Shown piece after piece: positions 7,985-15,615 of a DNA stretch of 37,477 nucleotides (positions are counted from its first letter, which is position 1; every line of letters begins with the position of its first letter). Origin of the DNA: Pseudobdellovibrionaceae bacterium (GTDB taxonomy: Bacteria > Bdellovibrionota > Bdellovibrionia > Bdellovibrionales > Bdellovibrionaceae); contig JAHBUW010000023.1 in NCBI GenBank assembly GCA_019637875.1, positions 1 to 37,477 of the forward strand. Reading direction: 5' to 3'. The notes beneath the pieces are model-generated. The model saw only the letters and a list, made by a program, of their open reading frames with translations, ran no database searches and was not told the origin of the DNA. A program made the position numbers and the translations under genes.

Positions 7985-9301
7985 ATGGGGAAAATCATGG
8001 TCTCGTGTCTCAAACCCGCCATCGCCGCGTTCATCTCCGTGAACTTCGCGTTCATGCCGTCGGTGTTTGCGGAAAGTGCCGAGCCGAATCTCGGTGGGCC
8101 GACGAGCACGAAGTCGTGGGTTCCCGAAGCGTGTGACCCTGAGAGTTTCAAAGGTCAACTGGATCAAACCGATCCCAAAAAAGCGGAACACGAAAAAGCG
8201 GTCCAGGCTTGTCACGACGAAGTGAAGAAGTCGGATACCGCGTGCCAGCCGGGATCGAATCCGAACGCGCAGCAAGCGCAGAACCAAGCGAATCAGTACA
8301 CCCAAAACACGAACCAAGCGGCGCAACAGACCTCGGGTTCGGGCAGCGGCCAGTCGAACAATTGCGGTGGCTTCGGTGACCTGATGAAAAACATGCAGCC
8401 GCCGATTCAGCAGTATCAAGGCGATTGCAACGGCGCGAAGAGCGTTTGCCAATCGACTTGCGCGAAGAAAGCGGAAGAGTCCAAGAAGGCCTGCGCGACC
8501 ATCACCGGAACGGATCCGAAATCGAAAAAAGAAAAGGCCGCATGTGAACGTAACGCGCAGGGTGTGAAGGCCTGCACCAAAAAGACGACCGCCGCGTGCG
8601 AAAAGTACTCGCAGCAAGTGGCGGCGATCGCGGCGGCTTTGATGAACGGATTGTTGCAGATGATGCAGATGCAGCAGTGTCAGCAAGATCAGGGACTGGA
8701 TTGCACGAAGGATCCCACGAATCCCCAGTGTATGAAGGACGATTCGGTGAACTGTTCGCAGCCCGAGCATTACGCGAATCCGCAGTGTATCTGTCAGGTG
8801 AATCCCAATGCGGGCGGCTGTCCCGGCGCGGATTCTTCGAAGGTGGGGCAAATGCCCGGTCGCGATCCTTATTCGAACGATACCACTTCCGATTCAACCT
8901 CGACGCCGACTCCCGGAACTGATGCGGGTCTTGATGGCAATCGCCGCAAGAACGCGGGCACGGGACCCGGTGGCGGCGGATCGGGATTCGGTGGTGGCGG
9001 CGGTGGCGCTGGCGGAGCCCGCGGCGCGGAAGCCGCTGCGGCCGGTGCCGGACAAAAACCCGCAAACCCTGACGTGTTGGCCGGCGATTACGGCGGAGGC
9101 GGCGGTGGACGTGGCGGCATGGGTGGCGGATATCCCGAAGTCACCGATAGCGGCATGGGCCGCGCTTTGAAGAACGCAGACCTACGCAAAACCGCGGCGG
9201 CCGGCGGCGCGCTCACGGGCGCGAACGGTCGCAGCAACTGGCAGAAAGTTCGCGAGCGTTATCGCGACAATCGCCCGTCTTTGATGGAACAAGGCAAGTA
9301 A
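7985..9301 (+). CDS. Secreted Cys-rich, Gly-rich protein
   Basis: A 438-residue protein starting with a signal peptide (hydrophobic about residues 7-27, ending SVFA). The mature N-terminal half is rich in Gln, Asn and Lys and has about two dozen cysteines, including SVCQSTCAKK, KKACATITG, AACERN and AACEKY, which suggests disulfide-linked helices. A helical MMQMQQCQQ segment follows, then a Cys-rich patch (about 235-282). The C-terminal third is a flexible Gly/Ala tract with runs such as GGGGSGFGGGGGG, ending in a basic segment. I recognise no family. ATG 7985 is given; a second ATG four codons on has GGGGA before it and could be the real start. It sits 119 bases after the TadG-like gene and next to another exported protein, so it may be a structural or adhesive part of the same surface apparatus. 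Confidence 0.75.
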   Translation: MGKIMVSCLKPAIAAFISVNFAFMPSVFAESAEPNLGGPTSTKSWVPEACDPESFKGQLDQTDPKKAEHEKAVQACHDEVKKSDTACQPGSNPNAQQAQNQANQYTQNTNQAAQQTSGSGSGQSNNCGGFGDLMKNMQPPIQQYQGDCNGAKSVCQSTCAKKAEESKKACATITGTDPKSKKEKAACERNAQGVKACTKKTTAACEKYSQQVAAIAAALMNGLLQMMQMQQCQQDQGLDCTKDPTNPQCMKDDSVNCSQPEHYANPQCICQVNPNAGGCPGADSSKVGQMPGRDPYSNDTTSDSTSTPTPGTDAGLDGNRRKNAGTGPGGGGSGFGGGGGGAGGARGAEAAAAGAGQKPANPDVLAGDYGGGGGGRGGMGGGYPEVTDSGMGRALKNADLRKTAAAGGALTGANGRSNWQKVRERYRDNRPSLMEQGK

Positions 9302-9316
9302 TTGAAGGAGGCCCCT

Positions 9317-10288
9317 GTGAAGTCCATGACCTCGGCTCTATTGTCGATCGCGGTTTCGCTTTCGCTGATCTTTCCGGCGCACGTTTTCGCGGACAACGGA
9401 TTGATCCAAGGCCAAGAAGGGAACGTCCCGGCCACGGGTACCAATTCGAACAGCGGACTTGGCGGTTCTTCGTATTCTCCGACGACCTTTAATCAGCCGA
9501 CGCCCACTCGGACATCGGGGATCGAGAACAACGGGAAAGACGGCTCCGAAAAGCAGGGCAACGGATCGCAAATGGCGATGATCACCATGATCGCGATGGC
9601 GGCGGTCGCCGCCGCGACTTGCCCCGCCTGCACGAAGAAGGGGACTTGCGGTATCTGCGCGGCCTCCATCATGGGCGGTCTGGCGGCGGGTTTGGCCGGT
9701 TCAAAAATGGATAAAGCTCAGGGTCTTTCGAACTCGCAAGTGACCGACGTCAATCCGACGGCCCCGGTGACGGGCGGCGAAACTCCGACCGCGACCGAGA
9801 ATAAACCCGAATATCTCGCGGCGATGAAGAGCCTGAAGACTTCGGCGAAAAATATCGGCGCCAACGTGAGTAAAGACGGGACTAAGATGACGACCGCGGC
9901 CGGTGAAGTCCTCGACGTGACGAAGCCGAACAGCGCGAGCAACTACAGCCCTACTCCCAGTGAGTCCGCAATGGTGAACGCGGCGCTCGCGAAAGCGAAA
10001 GAGGATATGGGGAAAGGCGCGGATGGCGCGGCCTCGGTCGCGGCGGAAGGCGATGGAACCGAAGGCGGCGGCGGTGGCGTGAGCGATGGACCGCGTACGG
10101 CGCTTGCCGATGAAGGAATCGGCGCGGGTTCGGGTGCCGCCAGTGGACGTCGGCCGGCGTCGGTTGCGGGAATGTCACGCGATTTCAACGGTGACCGTAT
10201 CGGCGTGGCGCAGGACTCATTGTTCGAAATGTTGCACCGTCGTTACCAGATGCATAACAACAATAATTCGTTCATCCCTTCGAAGTGA
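9317..10288 (+). CDS. Secreted Gly/Ala-rich protein with CxxC pair
   Basis: The start is GTG 9317, chosen because GGAGG (9307-9311) lies 5 bases upstream; an earlier TTG at 9302 overlaps that site. The 323-residue product has a signal peptide (about residues 1-23, ending AHVFA). Around residues 75-125 there is a hydrophobic Met/Ala-rich helix (ITMIAMAAVAAAT), then CPACTKKGTCGIC, then a second Gly/Ala hydrophobic stretch (about 111-122), so part of it may insert in a membrane. The rest is low-complexity Gly/Ala/Ser/Thr. The family is not recognised. It follows the preceding secreted gene by only 15 bases and is surely co-transcribed with it. Its 3' end overlaps the opposing murU gene by 17 bases. 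Confidence 0.75.
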   Translation: MKSMTSALLSIAVSLSLIFPAHVFADNGLIQGQEGNVPATGTNSNSGLGGSSYSPTTFNQPTPTRTSGIENNGKDGSEKQGNGSQMAMITMIAMAAVAAATCPACTKKGTCGICAASIMGGLAAGLAGSKMDKAQGLSNSQVTDVNPTAPVTGGETPTATENKPEYLAAMKSLKTSAKNIGANVSKDGTKMTTAAGEVLDVTKPNSASNYSPTPSESAMVNAALAKAKEDMGKGADGAASVAAEGDGTEGGGGGVSDGPRTALADEGIGAGSGAASGRRPASVAGMSRDFNGDRIGVAQDSLFEMLHRRYQMHNNNNSFIPSK

Positions 10289-11138
10289 TCCACAGCCGCT
10301 CGATGCGGCGGCGAAGATCGGGCTCTTCGGTTTCGAGTAGAAACCGGGGCTCGGGAAAACGAGACAGGAATTGAAGAAGATCCCGCATGGCGGGATCTTC
10401 TTTTTTTTGTTCGACGAGATCCAGAACCTCGCGCGTCGACTGAAGGAAAAGATCCGTGCGCCCGGTTTCAAACCAGTCCGCGGTATGGTCGTGGACGGCG
10501 ACGTCTTCTCCGGCCGCCATTCCACGGGTGAGCGTTTCGTAGAGGATATTTTCCTCGCGTACGGGAAACTCGAAGTATCTTTCGACCCGACGATTCATGA
10601 AGAGGTAGCCGACGTAGTGGTGACCGGTGAGTCCGGTGACCGGCGTCTTCGAGAACTGACGGACGATTCCGTTGGCTTCGGCCCAGGCGCCGCCGAGGGA
10701 GCGGCCCACTTCCGGATGGGACATGGTCACGAGGGTCGCCAAGCGATCCCGCTTCGTGTGCTCCGCAAGGGCTTGCCGCAAGACATCCGACCGCTGCGGC
10801 AGGTAAACTTCGTCACCATTGAGCAGCAGAATTTGTTCGGTGGTGATGTCGCGAATGACATTCGCGACGGCGCCCCCGCTGCCGAGGATTTTCGCCGTTT
10901 CATCGACGAACTCGGGCATGGGCAAGTTCAACATCGACGTGTCCATCGCTCGCAAACTCTCCGGCGCATGATGTAAATTCATGTAGAGCCGACGGACCGA
11001 GAGTTCCTCAAGGTGCCGCAGCGAGTGCAGCCCCAGCGGAACGCCGAGGAAGGGGATCGCGGGTTTGGCGAGCTTTTCGGTGTAGGGGCGCAGCCGCGTT
11101 CCCAAACCGGCGGTGAGGGCGAACGCGGTGAGGCTCAT
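10272..11138 (-). CDS. murU: N-acetylmuramate-1-phosphate uridylyltransferase MurU
   Basis: A sugar-nucleotidyltransferase (Rossmann-like GT-A fold): AGLGTRLRPYT (10-20) and KLAKPAIPFLG (22-32) form the nucleotide-binding signature, with ILGSGGAVANV (84-94) and LLLNGDEVY (104-112) supplying the substrate and metal-binding loops. Sequence alone cannot separate MurU from mannose- or glucose-1-phosphate nucleotidyltransferases. However, the gene is coupled by an ATGA overlap (11135-11138) to an AmgK-type kinase, the known partner of MurU in Pseudomonas. MurU makes UDP-MurNAc from MurNAc-1-phosphate and UTP. At 288 residues it is longer than the roughly 220-residue Pseudomonas enzyme; the extra C-terminal segment (about 235-288) is helical and charged. 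That segment is encoded over an intrinsic terminator belonging to the opposite strand. Confidence 0.8.
   Translation of the reverse strand: MSLTAFALTAGLGTRLRPYTEKLAKPAIPFLGVPLGLHSLRHLEELSVRRLYMNLHHAPESLRAMDTSMLNLPMPEFVDETAKILGSGGAVANVIRDITTEQILLLNGDEVYLPQRSDVLRQALAEHTKRDRLATLVTMSHPEVGRSLGGAWAEANGIVRQFSKTPVTGLTGHHYVGYLFMNRRVERYFEFPVREENILYETLTRGMAAGEDVAVHDHTADWFETGRTDLFLQSTREVLDLVEQKKEDPAMRDLLQFLSRFPEPRFLLETEEPDLRRRIERLWITSKG
10374..10408 (+). terminator. Strong terminator of the rightward operon, inside murU
   Basis: A perfect 13-bp stem (AAGAAGATCCCGC / GCGGGATCTTCTT) with loop ATG is followed by T residues up to 10408. It lies 86 bases beyond the stop of the secreted-protein gene at 10288. 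It is oriented for the plus strand; on the minus strand no T run follows it, so murU transcription should pass. Confidence 0.85.
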
Positions 11139-12145
11139 TCGTATTTTCTTTCCAGGAGTCCCGAGTCCAGAAGGAATCCGGAAAATTCACGGTATTCCGG
11201 AAAGCTGTAAAGGGCTTTCATCACGCGTTTGAGTGTCGGTTGGATGTGCTTCAGGTACCGCGTGTCCTGACGCGCGTTCCAGAAACTCGAGAAGCTACCG
11301 CAGGCCTTGAAGCAACGTTGAACCGTTTGCAGCTCATACATGAGCTGGAAGTGCTCAAGCGACATGGGCTTCGTGAAGTTCTTTTTGGCTTCGTCATAGA
11401 AGGTATGCAGCAAGAGGTCGGCGTCAGCATCCGCTAGCGTCACGTAAGAATCCCGCAGCAAGCTGACAAGGTCATATTGCAAAGGGCCGCCGCGCGCGTC
11501 TTGGAAGTCGATGACCCGAACTTCGTCGAACTTAATCATCAGGTTGCGCGAGTGATAGTCGCGATGGGTGATCCATTTCGGCTCTTGGTGCAGGCGCTCC
11601 GAGATGTCGCGGAAGGTTTTCTGTAGAAGGGTGTCTTGCGCGGGCGTGAGTTTGATCTGACCCATTTTTTCGATCAAGTGTTCGCGGGTATAGTTGAATT
11701 CCCACATGAACTTTTCGGTATCGAATTGCAGGCGGTGGGCCGTGGAAGACACTTTCGACTTCAGGGTGGCGAAATGGATCTTCAACAATTCATCGAGCGC
11801 TTTTTCGTAGAACGGTTTCGCGGGCTCGAAAGTTTGGTTTTCCCAGAACTTGCGTTCGAGCGTGAGGTCACCCAAATCTTCCAGCAAAATCAGGCCACCG
11901 GTTTCCGAGACGCCGACGACTTCCGGAACGGTGACGCCCGCGTCTTTGAACAATGTGTGTACGGAAAGGAAAGGGTACTCGGCCGCTTTGAAGGGTTCCC
12001 AGCTCATGAGGACCCAGGTTTTTTCTTCGGCGTCGGCGACGCGATAGTAGCGGCGGGCCGAAGCGTCGCCCGCAAGCGGGATCAGCCGGAAATTTTGGGT
12101 CTTGATCGAATCGGCGACAAATGACTTCAGGGCGCTCTCATCCAT
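11135..12145 (-). CDS. amgK: N-acetylmuramate/N-acetylglucosamine kinase AmgK
   Basis: A 336-residue phosphotransferase of the aminoglycoside-phosphotransferase/choline-kinase fold. Motifs match Pseudomonas AmgK closely: LAGDASARRYYRV (24-36) in the nucleotide-binding lobe, THRDYHSRNLM (193-203) with the catalytic Asp196, and VIDFQDARGGPLQYDLVSLL (211-230), the metal-binding segment. AmgK phosphorylates MurNAc (and GlcNAc) at the anomeric hydroxyl with ATP; MurU then forms UDP-MurNAc. Together they bypass de novo MurA/MurB synthesis and the fosfomycin-sensitive step. The length agrees with known AmgK. The downstream murU overlaps it by 4 bases. No good ribosome-binding site precedes ATG 12145, and the gap to the upstream gene is only 37 bases, so it may depend on upstream transcription. 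Confidence 0.9.
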   Translation of the reverse strand: MDESALKSFVADSIKTQNFRLIPLAGDASARRYYRVADAEEKTWVLMSWEPFKAAEYPFLSVHTLFKDAGVTVPEVVGVSETGGLILLEDLGDLTLERKFWENQTFEPAKPFYEKALDELLKIHFATLKSKVSSTAHRLQFDTEKFMWEFNYTREHLIEKMGQIKLTPAQDTLLQKTFRDISERLHQEPKWITHRDYHSRNLMIKFDEVRVIDFQDARGGPLQYDLVSLLRDSYVTLADADADLLLHTFYDEAKKNFTKPMSLEHFQLMYELQTVQRCFKACGSFSSFWNARQDTRYLKHIQPTLKRVMKALYSFPEYREFSGFLLDSGLLERKYE

Positions 12146-12182
12146 TCGAAAATGGTGGCACCCTGAAGTTTAAAAGGCAACG

Positions 12183-13007
12183 TTAGTGCGAGTTCTGGCC
12201 GCCCTGCAAGCAAAGCTCGAGCGCCTGCTTGAGGTTGGTTTCGTCCTGGGGCCAACGGTCCAAAGACAAATTGTAGCGCTCCAGCTCGCCCATGATCTCA
12301 TGGGGATAAGCTTGGCAAGATTCCAGCTCGGCCAGAGTCCGGGTCGAACCGATCACGATGACCGGATGTTGTTCGGAATCGGCAGTCCGCATGAATTCTT
12401 TCAGGATCACGATCTCTTCCGGCGATAAATGCAACAGATCCTCGACGAAGATCGTCGCTTTGCCGAGGGCTTGCAGCTCGCGAACCGAACCGAAGCTCTT
12501 CATGTCCGAGAAACGCAACATGGCCCAACGCTCGGTCGTCTCGTGCAAATGAATGGCGACGCGGTTGATGCGATTGGGATTCAAGGAGTGAAGCAGGATC
12601 GCTTTCGGCTGCACGTCTTCCAGGAAGGACGGACGGCCGCCGTCCAGCAGTTGAATTTTTCCGGGTTGGATCTGTTCGGACTCCCCGGTGACGGTGGCTG
12701 ACACCGGTTGTCCATCGAGGTACCGGCGATACAGCGCGGGCTCCAGAATCAAACGGACCACTTCCGTGATCGCGTCGATGGAGGTCGCGGGGAGATCCTG
12801 AACAGAGGGAACGCGAGCGAGACCCAAGAAGGTGCCGTGCATCTGGATCGGAATCAAAAGGTCACCGCGCGAGACGGTGGCGTTGTCGCCACTTCTCGAC
12901 ATCATGGAATCCACCAACAGGCGGACTTCCAACCCCTTGCCATAGCGATGTTTCAACAACCCCGTGAGTCTTTGAACCGAAGCCATCTTCAGGATGTCCG
13001 TATTCAT
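12183..13007 (-). CDS. Degenerate sigma-54-activator-like protein without Walker A or HTH
   Basis: A 274-residue protein that reads as a decayed relative of sigma-54 activators. The first 100 residues resemble a small sensor domain (LLIPIQMHGTFLGL, 50-63). From residue 135 the order of an AAA+ core can be followed: KAILLHSLNPNRINRVAIH (135-153) stands where GESGTGKE and the following AxxIH normally occur, but the GxxGxGK residues are gone. TIFVED (185-190) matches Walker B, VIVIGSTR (216-223) matches sensor I, and ERYNLSLDRWPQD (243-255) follows the usual YRLNV...PPLRER stretch. There is no GAFTGA loop and no C-terminal helix-turn-helix. It therefore should not hydrolyse ATP or bind DNA by itself. 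It could be a regulatory partner of the full activator encoded 0.9 kb upstream. The start has GGAG about 11 bases before ATG 13007. Confidence 0.75.
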   Translation of the reverse strand: MNTDILKMASVQRLTGLLKHRYGKGLEVRLLVDSMMSRSGDNATVSRGDLLIPIQMHGTFLGLARVPSVQDLPATSIDAITEVVRLILEPALYRRYLDGQPVSATVTGESEQIQPGKIQLLDGGRPSFLEDVQPKAILLHSLNPNRINRVAIHLHETTERWAMLRFSDMKSFGSVRELQALGKATIFVEDLLHLSPEEIVILKEFMRTADSEQHPVIVIGSTRTLAELESCQAYPHEIMGELERYNLSLDRWPQDETNLKQALELCLQGGQNSH

Positions 13008-13196
13008 TTACTCTTGCTCCCCGTAGTACGTTCAACTCCCCCACGGAGCTGAACGGGAAAGCACATAGGCAATCGCTGTGCCGAGTTTTGTCACCCGGCG
13101 CCTGGCGGTTTAATGCGTTCTCGCGGGAAAAACCCGCGTTCGCGCGAGTTTAGCGGCTTCGGCGCCACGCTGAGCTTTTGGTCGATAGGGAAGGAA

Positions 13197-13895
13197 TTAC
13201 TGAGATTCCGAGGCCGGCTGGCGAGGGAACTGAATCTTGGGCTGTCCTTTGTCGAACCGGTACTCCCACCGGGTTCGTTGAGCATTGGGGTCAGTTTGCA
13301 GCTGCTTCGAAAGCCGAATGCTGACTTCATCCATATGACCAGACGGAAACGCAATTTTCGAGGTTGTGGTGACGAGCTCTATGGATTGATCTTCCAAATA
13401 TTCAATGCGCTCTATGTCTTGGACCAAGAAGACAGGGGACCTTAGCTTTCGCTTCTCACCGTAAGCGACAAATTCGCACTGAAAGAGGGTCGATGACGGT
13501 TTGCGAACGCAGTCTGCAGTCACCGTCGCGTACGTGGATTCGACGAATCGGATATACGCAAATACTCCTCCGTACCCAGTCAGAACGGCGAAGATCAAAG
13601 TGGCAGCCAGTCTCTGTCGAAATTTCGTGGACGCGTTGAGCCCCTCAGGAGCCACCCAGCGCCGAGGAAAATAGCGATAAGTCATAAAAACGGAGAGGCC
13701 TACTAAACACAAGTACGCTCCGTAAGCCTTAAAATACTCAGTCCATGATTCATCTTGCATGAACTCTTCGGGATCAATTCCAATCAGCAGGAACAGGGCC
13801 AAAGCGGTGCCTACGGCTGAGATCATCAACCTGAAAAATGGGAGCGCGTCTTCCGGATCTGGGAGGTTCGAAGTGGATTCCATGTCCCCTCTCAT
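13197..13895 (-). CDS. Small membrane protein of unknown function
   Basis: Up to 232 residues with three predicted membrane segments (about 20-40, 59-73 and 95-114) followed by a soluble C-terminal domain of about 110 residues containing two Cys. I recognise no family. The start is unclear: ATG 13895 abuts the T-run of the upstream terminator and its only ribosome-binding site would lie inside the terminator hairpin, whereas the in-frame ATG at 13883 has a purine run (GAGGGG) too close for normal spacing. Base composition looks slightly lower in GC than its neighbours, and the gene sits alone between a terminator and a 189-base gap. That suggests, weakly, a later insertion between two related regulators. 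Confidence 0.65.
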   Translation of the reverse strand: MRGDMESTSNLPDPEDALPFFRLMISAVGTALALFLLIGIDPEEFMQDESWTEYFKAYGAYLCLVGLSVFMTYRYFPRRWVAPEGLNASTKFRQRLAATLIFAVLTGYGGVFAYIRFVESTYATVTADCVRKPSSTLFQCEFVAYGEKRKLRSPVFLVQDIERIEYLEDQSIELVTTTSKIAFPSGHMDEVSIRLSKQLQTDPNAQRTRWEYRFDKGQPKIQFPRQPASESQ

Positions 13896-13922
13896 AAAAA
13901 AGGCCCCTTGCGGAGCCTTTTT
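13896..13922 (-). terminator. Terminator of the sigma-54 regulator gene
   Basis: On the minus strand an 11-bp stem (one G-T wobble) closes a GCAA tetraloop (complement of 13897-13922), with a run of T from 13901 to 13896. It lies 23 bases after the regulator's stop codon and ends at the start codon of the next gene. Confidence 0.85.
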
Positions 13923-13945
13923 CGACGTTCATAATTTGCGATCGA

Positions 13946-15508
13946 TTACGAAGAGCGAGCCATACGGCGTTTATCCAAACCGTACTTTTCGACTTTCATG
14001 ATCAGACCCGCGCGCGAGATGCCGAGTTCCTTCGCCAGCTTGGACTTGTTCCAGCCCGTGCGGCGCAGACCTTCTTTGATCATGTCGCGTTCGAGTTCTT
14101 CCAGAGCGTCCTTCAGTTTACCCTGCAGACGGGCACCTTGGACTTTCGACTTTTCGCCGGCTTCCAGAATTTTGGGCGACAGCATCTCGGGCAGGATTTT
14201 AGTTTCCTCTCCCGCCAAGACGACCAGACGCTCCATTTCGTTTTGCAATTCACGAACGTTACCCGGGAAAGCGTAGTCATACAGCTTTTCCAGTGCACGT
14301 TTCGTCAGAACACGTTTGCTGCCACCGTTGTTCTCGCTCGCTTTCTGCAGGAAAGCTTCGGCGAGAAGAGGGATGTCCTCTTTACGCTCGCGGAGCGGGG
14401 GCACGCGGATGTTGATGACGTTCAAGCGATAGTACAAGTCTTCACGGAATGTACCTTGCTCAACCATCTCCTTCAGGTTGCGGTTTGTTGCCGCAACGAT
14501 CCGGACGTCAACTTTGCGCATCTCGGTCGAACCGACGGGCGTGAAGGTGCCTTCTTGCAACACGCGCAGCAGTTTAACCTGCATCGTGGGCGAAGTGTCC
14601 CCGATTTCATCGAGGAAGAAAGTTCCTTTGTCCGCGATTTCGAACAGACCTTTTTTATCTTTGATCGCGCCGGTGAACGAGCCCTTCACGTGACCGAACA
14701 GTTCCGACTCCAAGAGGTTGTCGTTGAACGCCGAGCAGTTCTGGATCACGAACGGACGATCTTTACGGTGCGAGTTGTAGTGGATCGCTTTCGCGATCAA
14801 TTCTTTACCGGTACCGTTCTCACCCTGGATCAGGACCGTCGTGTCTGCGCCTTTGATCTTATCGAGCAGGGCGTAGAGCGATTGCATGGGCTTCGACTTA
14901 CCGATCATGTTGTCGTACTTGTAACGCGAACCGAGTTCTTTGTTCAGTTCACGAATACGATCTTCGCGACGAGTGATCTCGAGGTGAAGAGTCACAACTT
15001 CTTCCGCAACCAGTTGGACCAGTTCGCAGAAGTGAGTGCGATCGTCGTCATCGAGGTAGCGCAGTTTACCGAGCGCTTGCTCGATGGAATCGCCCGACTG
15101 ACCGAAAGCGGCCAAACGGTCACGAACTTCACCCATACGCTGGGGGTTCGCTTGGTCGCGGAAGAATCCGGTCGCAACCACGGTTCCCATGAAGTCGTTT
15201 TCGATAGTGATGGGGAAGATACCGACATCGTATCCCGCCAGGTCCCACTTTTTCAGTGCGAAGCGGTTGTCCGACATACGAAGATCTTCGATCGTTTTCA
15301 TCACGAACTCAGCCATGTTCTGTTGGGCGACGTCTTTGCCCATCAGTGCGCCCGTTGCGGGGTTGGCCCAGTTTGCTTTTGCGGCGTCGAAGCCTTTGAT
15401 CAGGCCGCGTTCGTCCGTAAACACAACGTCGACATTCCACCAAGAAGACAGAATGTGGCGGAGTTTTTTGATGACGTGAATATGTTCAAACTCATCCCAA
15501 TTGATCAT
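13946..15508 (-). CDS. Sigma-54-dependent transcriptional activator, PocR-like sensor domain
   Basis: The start is ATG 15508, with GGAGG (complement of 15515-15519) 6 bases upstream; the frame stays open to 15556 but lacks such support. The 520-residue protein has a sensor domain (about 5-170; GYDVGIFPITIENDFMG at 92-108 resembles PocR-like ligand domains), a short helical linker, and an AAA+ sigma-54 domain: Walker A GENGTGKE (229-236), GSFTGA (276-281) in the sigma-54 contact loop, Walker B TFFLDEI (296-302), sensor I RIVAATNR (336-343) and LREREKD-like PLRERKEDIP (371-380). The C-terminus is a Fis-type helix-turn-helix (NKSKLAKELGISRAGL). It should activate sigma-54 promoters in response to an unknown ligand. 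GSFTGA in place of GAFTGA is a small oddity. The ligand and targets are not evident here. Confidence 0.93.
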   Translation of the reverse strand: MINWDEFEHIHVIKKLRHILSSWWNVDVVFTDERGLIKGFDAAKANWANPATGALMGKDVAQQNMAEFVMKTIEDLRMSDNRFALKKWDLAGYDVGIFPITIENDFMGTVVATGFFRDQANPQRMGEVRDRLAAFGQSGDSIEQALGKLRYLDDDDRTHFCELVQLVAEEVVTLHLEITRREDRIRELNKELGSRYKYDNMIGKSKPMQSLYALLDKIKGADTTVLIQGENGTGKELIAKAIHYNSHRKDRPFVIQNCSAFNDNLLESELFGHVKGSFTGAIKDKKGLFEIADKGTFFLDEIGDTSPTMQVKLLRVLQEGTFTPVGSTEMRKVDVRIVAATNRNLKEMVEQGTFREDLYYRLNVINIRVPPLRERKEDIPLLAEAFLQKASENNGGSKRVLTKRALEKLYDYAFPGNVRELQNEMERLVVLAGEETKILPEMLSPKILEAGEKSKVQGARLQGKLKDALEELERDMIKEGLRRTGWNKSKLAKELGISRAGLIMKVEKYGLDKRRMARSS

Positions 15509-15615
15509 GAAAGTCCTCCAACTTGTCACAGTTCTTGTCGTCAAAACTTTGAACAAGCTTGAGGGGGTGTCCGATTTTTAGTGACTGGACCTCGGTCGGC
15601 CCAAGATGAGTCGCT

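Noticed and set aside
8960-9130. Tandem repeat or CRISPR-like array in the GGC-rich DNA
   Set aside because: The repeats are short GGC/GGT codons for a Gly-rich protein tract without regular spacers.
13122-13138. Hairpin CGCGGG-AAAAA-CCCGCG as terminator of the small membrane-protein gene
   Set aside because: No T run follows on the minus strand; it may be structural but cannot be called a terminator.
14138-15562. 474-codon open frame on the plus strand opposite the sigma-54 activator
   Set aside because: The minus-strand frame encodes clear AAA+ and helix-turn-helix motifs; the plus frame is a shadow rich in Phe, Val, Arg and Gln.
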